Shown: piece by piece, positions 1-8,300 of the stretch
Numbering within the stretch: the first letter of the stretch is position 1
How the letters are laid out: every line of letters starts with the position of its first letter
DNA from: Verrucomicrobia bacterium UBA3750
Lineage (GTDB): Bacteria > Verrucomicrobiota > Kiritimatiellia > RFP12 > UBA1067
Reading direction: 5' to 3'
DNA length: 12,609 bases
Assembly: GCA_002371755.1 (NCBI GenBank)
Contig: DFGM01000089.1
Location: forward strand, 1 to 12,609
Position numbers and translations under genes: made by a program
Notes under the pieces: generated by a model
Seen by the model: only the letters and a program-made list of their open reading frames with translations
Told to the model about the DNA's origin: nothing
The model's database searches: none

Positions 1-21
1 TGGATATTGGATACTGGATAT
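1..21. repeat. Heptanucleotide tandem repeat (TGGATAY, three units)
   Basis: Three consecutive heptamers, TGGATAT, TGGATAC and TGGATAT, lie at the very edge of the window, just past the 3' end of the last operon gene (stop codon at 44-46). The array may continue outside the window. It resembles the short tandemly repeated heptamers described in cyanobacteria (STRR) in period, though not necessarily in origin. No terminator hairpin is visible in the short stretch between it and the gene. Confidence 0.7.
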
Positions 22-43
22 TTGCACATTTCCATATTTCTTT

Positions 44-2308
44 CTATCGCACCAGATCGTAGACGCGCACGTAGTCGACAACGAACTCGTCGCCCGCCGC
101 AGCCGCCGCATCAAGTTCAGGGACGCCCTGTCCCGTCATGCGGTCGTTGCGATACCACTTCGCCTCGGTTGTCAGTAGCACGAATTCGTCCGTCTGGGAG
201 ACGGCCTCGCCATCGCCCAAGCCGACCTTCGGACCGTGCTGTTTGCCGTCTATGAAAAACGTGTAGCCGTCCGGCTCCCACAGCATCCCGAATACATGGA
301 ACTCTTTTTCATCAAGTTTAACAGAGTTCTGGCGGTTGAATTCCTCCGAAGGCATGTCTTTGGGTTTGCGCGGCGCGCAAAAGCCCAAATAGTCCGCTCC
401 GTAGCCGTTCATGTGGAAGTAGTGCGGTATCACTTCTCCGACCTCGAACGATTCCATGATGTCGTGTTCGATGCCGGCCGTGCGCGGATCGAGCGAACAC
501 CCTTGCATCGGAGTCTGCATCCAGAACGCCGACCACCATCCAGGCATCTGCTGAAGCCGGCAGCGGCATTCGTAGTATCCGTAGCGATGCATGAACTTCG
601 ACTTCTCGCGCTTCGGTAGCGGCCAGAAGCCCTTTGGATTCTCCTCGTGCAGAACATCCCAGACGAGTTCGCCCGTCTGGAGCTGCGGCGACACGAACTG
701 TCCGTCCGCCTTCTTGACGAGCTTCAGGTGAAGAAGCCCGTCCTTCACTTCGACCGCGTTGTCCTCGGGCGTAGCGAACCAGTAGGCGCGCCGCCCCCAG
801 AAATTCGTGCGATACGACCATTTCGATTCGTCCAGCCGGTCGCCGTCAAACTCGTCCGACCACGCCAGCTTGAACGTCTTGCCCTCCGGCAGAAGCGACG
901 GCGCATGTGCCTTGCCTGTCATCCACTTGGCGGTATCGGTTTCGTCTTCATCGCCTTTCGCATTCAGTATCACGTCGATTACCGCCTGGTCGGCGCGATA
1001 GAGCGTGTATGAAACCTTTGGCGCTCCTACGCCGCGCAGAACCCGGACTGCACAGTCTTTGGCGACGACGGGCTCCTTGAGAAGCCGTATGCGCTTGATG
1101 CCTATCGACTTGCCATGCAAAATCGTATTCCCGTCCGCCACAAACGCCCATTCGTCCACGAGCTCGCCGTTGGTGACGTCTTCGCGCATGACGACGACAT
1201 TGAACTTCTCGCCGCTCTTCACTTCATGCGCAAAAAGCGCCTTGCGCAGTTCGCCGAAGTCCTTGAGCGCCTTCACATCGTCCGCGTCGAGAACGCCGTC
1301 CTTGTTCGGCGCGATTCCGATGTTCATCGTGCCGCCGTTGCCGACCGTGCCGACATAGAGCTTCGCGAGATACGCACCCGATTTCGTCGTGCCGCGCTCG
1401 CCTTCATGATAGAACCACCCGCGACGGAGCGGGAAATCCGCTTCGTTCACGCGGAAGTATTCTCCGTCCGGCGAACCGGCGTTGCGCATGGGCACGTAGT
1501 CGGGATTGCCGAATTTACCGTCGCAGAAGCCGCCCGTGCGGACAACCGTCGCGCGCGAGTCGTCGGAAACGAACCCGCGCTCGTTGCCGCACCAGCGCAG
1601 ATCGGAATCGTCGCGCTCCCCGGCAAAGATCGTGACATCCGGCTGCAACGCACGCACAAAGCCCATCACCTCGTCAAAGCGATAGTAGCCCGCCTTGATC
1701 CGGCGCTTCTCGCGCGCCCCGCCGTAGTAGCCGTCGCCGCCGTTGGCACCGTCGAACCACATTTCGAAAACATCGCCATACCGCCCGTCCAACAGCTCCT
1801 TCAGCTGCGCATGGTAGGTGTCGACATACTTCTCGGTCGCGTAATCGGCGTTGTTGCGATCCCACGGCGAGCAATAGACGCCGAACTTCAGCCCCGCGCG
1901 GCGGCACGCCTGCTCCATTTCCTTCACGTAATCTCTTCCCTGTTCCCCGTTCCCTGTTCCCTTCCAAAACGGAGTTTTGGCTATATTGTGCTCCGTCGTT
2001 TTCGTCGGCCAGAGGCAGAAGCCGTCATGGTGCTTTGCGACGACGACAAGCCCCTTGAGTCCGCCCGCCTTGCAGGCCTCGACAATCTGGTCTGCGTCGA
2101 ACTTCGCAGGATTCAGCAGCGCGGGGTCTTCGTCGCCATAGCCCCATTCGCGGTCAGTGTAGGTGTTGAGCCCCCAGTGGACGATGCCGATGACATCCTC
2201 ATCGGCCGCCAGCCGCGCCGCCATGGCCGCCCGCGGCGCGGGCCGCGCAAACGCCGACAAGCCGCACAACGAAAAAAGAACCGTTACAGTTTTCATTCTC
2301 ATGCTCAT
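44..2308 (-). CDS. Secreted GH29 alpha-L-fucosidase fused to a GH16 endo-glycanase
   Basis: 754 residues in two catalytic halves. Residues about 38-350 match a GH29 alpha-L-fucosidase barrel: HWGLNTY at 44-50, KHHDGFCLW at 92-100, and EMWFDGANG at 182-190, where D186 is the expected nucleophile. Residues about 355-455 look like the trailing beta-sandwich. Residues about 475-754 are a GH16 jelly roll: WSDEFDG near 483, YGYYECR at 576-582, WWSAFWMQ at 591-598, and the ExDxxE signature EHDIME at 614-619 (E614 nucleophile, E619 acid/base). A hydrophobic N-terminal segment suggests export. Three in-frame ATGs (M1, M3, M5) follow an AAAGGAGG site; M1 lies only 4 nt after GGAGG, M3 lies 10 nt after it, and the signal peptide begins naturally at M5. 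It is the last gene of the operon. GH29 removes terminal fucose and GH16 cuts internal beta-1,3/1,4 linkages, so the fusion could unmask and cleave a fucosylated backbone. The substrate is not determined. Confidence 0.9.
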   Translation of the reverse strand: MSMRMKTVTVLFSLCGLSAFARPAPRAAMAARLAADEDVIGIVHWGLNTYTDREWGYGDEDPALLNPAKFDADQIVEACKAGGLKGLVVVAKHHDGFCLWPTKTTEHNIAKTPFWKGTGNGEQGRDYVKEMEQACRRAGLKFGVYCSPWDRNNADYATEKYVDTYHAQLKELLDGRYGDVFEMWFDGANGGDGYYGGAREKRRIKAGYYRFDEVMGFVRALQPDVTIFAGERDDSDLRWCGNERGFVSDDSRATVVRTGGFCDGKFGNPDYVPMRNAGSPDGEYFRVNEADFPLRRGWFYHEGERGTTKSGAYLAKLYVGTVGNGGTMNIGIAPNKDGVLDADDVKALKDFGELRKALFAHEVKSGEKFNVVVMREDVTNGELVDEWAFVADGNTILHGKSIGIKRIRLLKEPVVAKDCAVRVLRGVGAPKVSYTLYRADQAVIDVILNAKGDEDETDTAKWMTGKAHAPSLLPEGKTFKLAWSDEFDGDRLDESKWSYRTNFWGRRAYWFATPEDNAVEVKDGLLHLKLVKKADGQFVSPQLQTGELVWDVLHEENPKGFWPLPKREKSKFMHRYGYYECRCRLQQMPGWWSAFWMQTPMQGCSLDPRTAGIEHDIMESFEVGEVIPHYFHMNGYGADYLGFCAPRKPKDMPSEEFNRQNSVKLDEKEFHVFGMLWEPDGYTFFIDGKQHGPKVGLGDGEAVSQTDEFVLLTTEAKWYRNDRMTGQGVPELDAAAAAGDEFVVDYVRVYDLVR
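1936..1963. repeat. Heptamer tandem repeat translated inside the GH29 barrel
   Basis: Four consecutive heptamers of the TTCCCYN type (consensus TTCCCTG on the + strand) fill 28 bp inside the fucosidase gene. On the coding strand they read as GGGAACN-like units and encode residues 116-124 (KGTGNGEQG). This falls between the conserved HNIAKTPFW segment and the VKEMEQACRRAGLKFGVY helix/strand, where typical GH29 enzymes have a short loop of the form W-K-G-x-K-G-D. The extra residues therefore look like a translated repeat insertion in an exposed loop. The reading frame is intact. Confidence 0.8.
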
Positions 2309-2312
2309 ATAA

Positions 2313-2320
2313 CCTCCTTT
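2313..2320 (-). promoter_or_regulatory. Ribosome binding site AAAGGAGG of the GH29-GH16 gene
   Basis: A full AAAGGAGG match to the anti-Shine-Dalgarno sequence lies directly before the three clustered ATG codons of the GH29-GH16 gene. The spacing is 4 nt to the first ATG and 10 nt to the second, so the exact start is uncertain by two residues or four. A dedicated strong site shows this gene is translated independently of the short reading frame upstream. Confidence 0.8.
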
Positions 2321-2341
2321 TATGCGTCTTTAACGTGTTTC

Positions 2342-2470
2342 TCACCGGCCGAAAAGCCAGACGAGCGAATCCTTGAGTCCTCCGATGCGATTCTGCCTGA
2401 GCCACAGCCGCCACCCGGCGCGGAATGCACGTCTCCCGGAACATCCATGCGGTCTCCGACCTGATTTCAT
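2342..2470 (-). CDS. Small Arg/Trp-rich protein, 42 aa (hypothetical)
   Basis: An ATG-to-TGA frame of 42 codons fills most of the gap between the double esterase and the GH29-GH16 gene. It starts MKSGRRPHGC and its C-terminal part reads AGWRLWLRQNR then IGGLKDSLVWLFGR. It contains eleven arginines or so and four tryptophans, no signal peptide, and an amphipathic-looking C-terminal half. AAAGG lies 8 nt before the ATG, with AGGAG a little further upstream, and the stop is 33 bp before the next gene, all consistent with a real operon member. I do not recognise a family. It could be a small membrane-active, nucleic-acid-binding or regulatory protein, a leader peptide for the GH29-GH16 gene, or a chance frame. 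No function can be assigned. Confidence 0.5.
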   Translation of the reverse strand: MKSGRRPHGCSGRRAFRAGWRLWLRQNRIGGLKDSLVWLFGR

Positions 2471-2495
2471 CTTTTAATCCTTTCTCCTTTAAAAG
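2471..2495 (-). promoter_or_regulatory. Inverted repeat enclosing the small ORF's ribosome binding site
   Basis: On the minus strand, CTTTTAA and TTAAAAG form a perfect 7-bp inverted repeat separated by 11 nt (AGGAGAAAGGA). That loop carries the Shine-Dalgarno-like sequences of the 42-codon frame, and its ATG follows the second arm directly. The stem is AU-rich and so weak. It could present or modulate the ribosome binding site, or be incidental in a purine-rich stretch. Confidence 0.35.
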
Positions 2496-2532
2496 TCCTT
2501 CCTCGTCGCGCGAAACGTCATTGACTCCTCGT

Positions 2533-5379
2533 CTATCTCCGCGCATCCGATTCCGCCTGCCCCACGAACTCGAACGGTCCGAGCGGCAGGGATGATTCGT
2601 TATAGAGCGTACCGCTGGTCATGGGCTTCCCCATGTATCTCACCATTTCCGGGGCGGGAACAGCCTCAGCGGAAAGAACGATGTCAGGCCCGTCGATAAA
2701 GTCCGTACCGACATTATTGTTTTCCCTTATCCTGAAGTTCTCGATCCGCGCGTCGTGCCATACGCCGTCTTTTCCGGCCAGCTCGAAGGCGGGACTGCGG
2801 GAATAGTCGCGTGCGTAAACATACCAGCCCTTCACGTTGTCGAACGAGAGCACTGCCTTGCCGTCCTTGAATGCGGCGGAATTCAGGACGGGAGAATCGT
2901 CTTCGGGGATACCGAATCCATAGTCTCGCTTAAGCGCATGGAGGGCAAGTCGCTGCGCGACGATCTCCTTGTCGTTCGGATGGATATCCCAGAAATTGCC
3001 TGCGTCGGACGTGACGGCGAGTGCGGCATTTTCCTCCTCCGCGCAGAATTTCGTCTGCGCCATGCATATCCCCATCCAGTTCTGCTTGTGCGGGGCAAGC
3101 TGCGCAAGATACATCTTTAGGCCCGGATTGCAAAACTCGCGGCGCCATCCGTTGTAGAGCGCGTGCAGCTTCGCGCAATAACGCTGCGACTCGCCGCTGT
3201 TGTTGCAACCCTGATACCAGATGAATCCGCGCATCGCCATGGGCGCGAACGCGGCGACCATGCCGTTCCAGAGAACGGTCGGCTGCTGGTTTAGGCCGTA
3301 GATGACGCCCCTGTGCATCGACGGATTCCACGTGGATGAAACAGGATAATCTGAGGTCGCCTTGATCGATTCATCGCATCCGTCATATCCGCTTCTCGGC
3401 GTCCAAGCGTCGATGTTCGTGCCGCCCCAGCTCGCATCGACGATTCCGATGGGAACATCGAGCGCGAGGTAGAGTTCGCGCGCGTAATAGAACGCAACCG
3501 CCGAAAGTGAGACTTCCTCCGACACCCCTCCTCCGACGCGTGTGTCGATACGGTTGAACTGCCGCAGATTCTCAGGCATGAATCGGCGCCACTTCGCGGA
3601 TGTCTCGCACGGTGCGACAGCCCATTTGCGTTCGCACTTGATGTATCTCACGTTCGGAAGACGCGTCATCGTCGTCATGAACCCGCCTTTCATGTCGCGA
3701 TAGCGCGCGGCCGTCCCCCAGATTGGACACTCCATGTTGCTCTGCCCGGACGCGAACCAGACTTCACCGACGAGCACATCCTTGATCTCCAACTCTTCCC
3801 CGTGCTCCACGCCCAGTTCGCAGAGCTTCATCGTGCGGCTTTCCTTCGACGCCGCCATCGGATCGAGCACGACCTTCCATTTCCCGTCCGCGCCGACAGC
3901 GGCGGTCTTTTCCTGTCCGGCGAAAGACACTTTGACTTTACGGCCTTCAAACGACTGGGCGCCCGTTACTCCTGCACGCGGCGCCACACGCCCCCATACC
4001 GGAACGGGCATTCCTCGCTGAAGAATCGCCCCGTCCGTGAACGGCGCGCCCATTTCGATTCTCGCATCCGCCTCTATCTTGAATTCATGTCCGCGCGGGC
4101 GGACGGCTTCGGCGAGCGCGGCACGGTCTTTCACGACGGCCGCCTCGAACTCCGCATGGCGCGGCCAGTTCTTCAAGTAAGCGCGATACGCCTTGACTTC
4201 ATAGGAATCCTCGCTCTTCCCTTCCGCGAGCAGCTTCTCAAGAATGCCCTCTGCGGCGCCGGGCGCGTCAGGATCGAGCTTGTAGTGCATCCGCATCCAC
4301 CGACGCCGCGTGACAAGATCGCGCAGCATCCGTTCGCCGCTCCAGAGCCGGCGGCAGATTTCCGCCGCCGCCGCGGCCTGGCGGTACTGCGGCGTCTTCT
4401 CGTTCAGCGCGAGGTTCACCCCTTCGGACAATTCCGCCGCCGTCCAGACGCCGACTTTTGTGCCGTCGATCTTGACGGCATAGCGACCCTCCTTCAGATT
4501 TCTGACGCGCAGGATTTCGCGGTTGAAATCTTTCTCGAACGGCACGAGTCCGAGCGCACGGCGCATCTCGTCCGTCATCGGGAAGGGAAGCGACTTTTCC
4601 GTGCACGTGAACGCGAGCGCATCCGCGCCGTTGGCATCGCGTTCGATCTCATCCACGCAGCTCTCCGCACCCTGCGCCTTGAGGATTTCGTAGAGCATGA
4701 CCGTATGCCCCAGCGGACCGGGATGGACGCGGTCATAATTGACGATGATGCTGGCGGAAGGATCCTTCTCCTGCACCGTCGCATTGATTGCAAGCATCGT
4801 CTTCTGCAGATCGACGCATGTCGCGCCGTCGCGCGCCGCCCACGAACGGACATGATCCGCAAGAATCGCAAGCCCGTCGTTGCAGACAATGTTAGAGGGC
4901 TTCCCGTCCACAAGGCAGGTCTGGTCGTAGGGTGACGGCGTGAAGTAGATGATCTGCGGATTGCCGGCTTCTGCGCGGACGCGGCGAATGAGCTCGTCCA
5001 TCCGCGAATCGTATGTCCGTATTGCGCCTTCGCGCTTCGCCGCGAACGCGGGCGTATCGTTCGTGCGCGGCCAGACATCGCGGTTGATGTCGTTCATGCC
5101 GAACATGACGGTGACGACGGTCGGCTTCTTCGCGACAATGTCATCCGCTATGCTCCAAAGCCCCTGCTGTGCCGTCGCGCCCGACCAACCGGAGTTGGAG
5201 AACCAGATGTTCCGCTCCGGATAGCGTGTCGCGTAGAAAAGGTTCACGTACTCGCCGTAGAACCCGCCGTGGGTGATCGAATCGCCGAAGAAAACGACCC
5301 TGTCGCCATCCTTGAACGGCGCGGCTTGCGCCAGGAGGACCGCTCCTGCGGCTGCGGCCAAGACCGCTATTTTATTCAT
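2533..5379 (-). CDS. Secreted double esterase: SGNH/GDSL hydrolase plus sialate O-acetylesterase-type (SASA/CE20-like) domain
   Basis: 948 residues from ATG at 5379; a longer reading from an upstream TTG is less likely because AAAGGAAGAG precedes this ATG and a signal peptide (MNKIAVLAAAAGAVLLAQA) begins here. Residues about 22-240 are an SGNH hydrolase: GDSITHGG with S34, GMND with N96, and DRVHPG with D216 and H219 completing the triad; a helical region runs to about 430. Residues about 441-940 resemble sialate O-acetylesterases and CE20-type acetylesterases: LQRGMPVPVWG near 453, DVLVGEVWFASGQSNME at 534-550 (nucleophile S547), FIWYQGCNNS near 719, and DIHPNDK with H800. Both active sites look complete. 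The role is probably removal of O-acetyl groups from a glycan so that glycosidases can act. The ATG overlaps the end of the upstream gene by 8 bp, implying translational coupling. The exact acetylated sugar is unknown. Confidence 0.9.
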   Translation of the reverse strand: MNKIAVLAAAAGAVLLAQAAPFKDGDRVVFFGDSITHGGFYGEYVNLFYATRYPERNIWFSNSGWSGATAQQGLWSIADDIVAKKPTVVTVMFGMNDINRDVWPRTNDTPAFAAKREGAIRTYDSRMDELIRRVRAEAGNPQIIYFTPSPYDQTCLVDGKPSNIVCNDGLAILADHVRSWAARDGATCVDLQKTMLAINATVQEKDPSASIIVNYDRVHPGPLGHTVMLYEILKAQGAESCVDEIERDANGADALAFTCTEKSLPFPMTDEMRRALGLVPFEKDFNREILRVRNLKEGRYAVKIDGTKVGVWTAAELSEGVNLALNEKTPQYRQAAAAAEICRRLWSGERMLRDLVTRRRWMRMHYKLDPDAPGAAEGILEKLLAEGKSEDSYEVKAYRAYLKNWPRHAEFEAAVVKDRAALAEAVRPRGHEFKIEADARIEMGAPFTDGAILQRGMPVPVWGRVAPRAGVTGAQSFEGRKVKVSFAGQEKTAAVGADGKWKVVLDPMAASKESRTMKLCELGVEHGEELEIKDVLVGEVWFASGQSNMECPIWGTAARYRDMKGGFMTTMTRLPNVRYIKCERKWAVAPCETSAKWRRFMPENLRQFNRIDTRVGGGVSEEVSLSAVAFYYARELYLALDVPIGIVDASWGGTNIDAWTPRSGYDGCDESIKATSDYPVSSTWNPSMHRGVIYGLNQQPTVLWNGMVAAFAPMAMRGFIWYQGCNNSGESQRYCAKLHALYNGWRREFCNPGLKMYLAQLAPHKQNWMGICMAQTKFCAEEENAALAVTSDAGNFWDIHPNDKEIVAQRLALHALKRDYGFGIPEDDSPVLNSAAFKDGKAVLSFDNVKGWYVYARDYSRSPAFELAGKDGVWHDARIENFRIRENNNVGTDFIDGPDIVLSAEAVPAPEMVRYMGKPMTSGTLYNESSLPLGPFEFVGQAESDARR

Positions 5380-8300
5380 TTCTGCTCTTCCTTTCGCAAT
5401 TTTCAAACGCTTTCAGAAGCCCTTCTGCATCACGCGAGACGATGAAAAGCGGTGCGGGCGTAAGCGGAATTGCCATCGCGCCGCCTTCATCGCGAGACGG
5501 TGCCGCGCGGCGGTTGCCCATGAGGTCGACAAAGCGCACGTCTTCCGGGAGATTGACCGAAAGCGTCATCCCCTTCTTGCGTCCCAGCTCCGCCTGACGT
5601 TCGTTCGTCCAGACAGCCGCGACGCCGTAGCCGCCCTGGCGGAATACGTACGCGCGCCAACCGTCGCGCTTCACGTCGCCAAGGAACTTCGGCGACGGCA
5701 AGATACGCCCAAGCGTATTCGGCACCATGTTCCACATGAAAGGCGACATCTGCGCATCCGCGACAAGCCGGTGCTGCCATGTGTGGCTGTTTTTGAGTCT
5801 TGGCCAGTATTTTAGATCCATGATGTAGAGCCGAGCCATAGCACCCGCCTGAAGAAACTCGCGCCAGCCAAGGTCGAGCGATGCCGGGCCGCCGTTTGAA
5901 TATGCGTCCGCAAATGCTACGGCTCCCCAGCGAGGCATATAGAAAGGCAGAATATTAAATCCTTCCGAAAACATGACAGGCGTCGTTTCTGGATAACCAT
6001 ATTCCGCCATGCGCGCCAAAAGAATCGACGCATTCTCGTCGCGGTCGAACTTCCCGAGAAACGAACCGTCAATGGCACCGTAGGCATGGACAGCTATGAA
6101 GTCATACCGAAAGCCGTGAGAACCGGCAACTTCCATATAGCAATCCATGGTGTCGCGTCCGTGCCAGTCTGGATTGTAGTAACAGCACCCGTGAGTAGGC
6201 GCATACATAAGCGCGATACCACGTTCATCAAATGCCCTTTTGAGACCCTTCCAGCAGACATACTGGTACTGGAACCAGTCTTCGCATGCCTTGAGGCGTT
6301 CCTCGTGCGTCTTCGCATAACGGATTGTCGCCAATTCGGCGTCCTCCTCGTTATAGAACGCCCACCAGTTGTCGTCTGGCGCGGCCTTTAAGCCGACTTC
6401 GTATGCCGCCTTCTCGATGAACGCGACTTTCTCCGGCACGGCATTGGTAAGGGACTTGGGATGGCACGGCATCCCCGGCTTGCATAGATCTGGATACATT
6501 GCGGCCAGTTCCGACGAAACGGTATGCAGGCGGTTTGCAAAACCGCATTTCTTACGAAGCTGAGTTTCTGGCGCGTTCGTATCGGCGAATCGGCCGTTTG
6601 TCCGCCAGTTTGTCGCCATTATGCCAAGGTCGCGGGCGTAGTCGGCGAGTTTCTCGCCGTTGGAACTCTTCTCATACCAGCCAAGCTGCAAGTAGAAGTC
6701 GGCGGTCCGGTGTTTGCCGCCGAGCGGCTTCAATATGGCAAAACGCTGATAAGGTGCGCGGTAGCCTTCAAACTCCACACCCAGAACAAACACGCCCGTT
6801 CCCAGCTTCTCCTGGTCGATGTCGAGCGGGAGGACCTTGTTTGTAGGCAACGCAAACGACAGCGTCTTGTCATAGACGATTTCGTTGTAGAAGTTGCGAA
6901 TCGTGACGCGCACCGCACCTTTCGCGCCGTCCGAACCGGAAAGAACAAGCCGTGCGTTGATTGCATCGCCGAAATGAAGAAGGTTGTCGGGATTCGATGT
7001 TTCCAGCCGCGCCTCCACATTGCGGCGAGCAGGAGCTGCCCGCCCTACCGTTCCCTGTTCTCTGGTCCCCGCTCTCTCAACGCGCACGCCGTCCACGACA
7101 ACCGCTGCGCCACTGCCGGACATGACGATTTTGCAGTCGCCGCACTCCGAGACAAACGGCATTTCCACAAAGTGCCATTCGTAGTCTGCAAGTGGCAAAA
7201 TGAGCTTTGCTTCACTGCCGTCCGGCTTTGTCACGAGATTGAACCTTCGCGCAACCGGGTCAACGGTAAATACGATTTTCGCCTCGCCCTGCTCGCCCGA
7301 CGCACGTTTCACCCATGCGGATAGAGCGTGTTCAACGCCTGGCATAATCGACATCGGCGCGGACTGCAATATTTCATACATATCGCGCGTTTTCGACCGC
7401 CTCATACGTAGTGCCTTGTCTCCAACTTTTGCCTCGTCTGTGATCGACTCCAGCGGTCCACCAGTTGCCGCGACCATAAACCACGGTTCGCCGCCCCACC
7501 AGTAATTCCAGCCGACTAGCCCCTGTTCGAAACTTCCGTTCGCGAGGAGGTTGCCCGTCGGATCGGGCGGGACGTCGAGTGCATCCTCCGCCCAGAAGTC
7601 GATGATGCCGGAATTGGGAGTGGAGGAGTTTGGAGTGGAGGAGTTGGCGATTACAGTCGAGCCGCAGAGGTCAATCATGACGCGGCCTGACGCGGCATCC
7701 GTGCGCCAGACATACGCGGAAGTCCCTTCCGCCCGCGCCGTTCCATCCGGAAACGCAATCTCCACGCGATCCGTCTCGCGGTCGCGGTTTACGTAGATTC
7801 GCGTACCGTTTTCCACGCCATGCTGTCCGTTCGTGGAACTGCCGCAGAGATAAAGCCGGAATTCGACAGGCGCGGAGGGCGTTTCCCATTCCAGCGCCAG
7901 TTTTCCATCGCCAGCGGGGACGAGCGAATACCGCGCCGCCGCACCATTGCATGGACGAGTCCAGTCAACCCGTGCTGCCTTTTCATCAACCCTGATCGTG
8001 GCGTTTGAATAACATTCCATGTAGCGCGAATACTGCTTTGAGCCATCCAGCGCACGTATCTCCAGCCATGAAAGAAGTTCACGTGCGTATATATCCGACT
8101 TATCCCTCTCGGCAAGGGTCGCCGACTCGCTGCCGCCGCGATAGAATACAAGTTTGCCGAATCCGGTTCTGCCAACTGTATGTATGCGTCCTTCGTAGCC
8201 ATTTGCAACAACGGACTTGTCGCCACTTCTGAATTCCGCCCAGGTAGTCAGCCGCTCCTCGCCGAGAAGAGTCCATCCTCCCTGCGGATGAAACGGCCAT

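Noticed and set aside
1115..2464. 449-codon open frame on the + strand opposite the fucosidase gene
   Set aside because: It is antisense to a gene with clear GH29 and GH16 motifs, shows no recognisable domain, and is rich in Arg/Val/Ala as expected for a complement of GC-rich coding DNA.
3802..4935. 377-codon open frame on the + strand opposite the double esterase
   Set aside because: Shadow of a well-supported gene; no ribosome binding site or domain.
5380..5406. Upstream TTG start for the double esterase adding nine residues
   Set aside because: It would place charged residues (KIAKGRAE) before the signal peptide and would cover the ribosome binding site of the ATG at 5379.
6524..7324. 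266-codon open frame on the + strand opposite the GH-A-like gene
   Set aside because: No family features; overlaps fully with a gene whose domains are coherent across the region.
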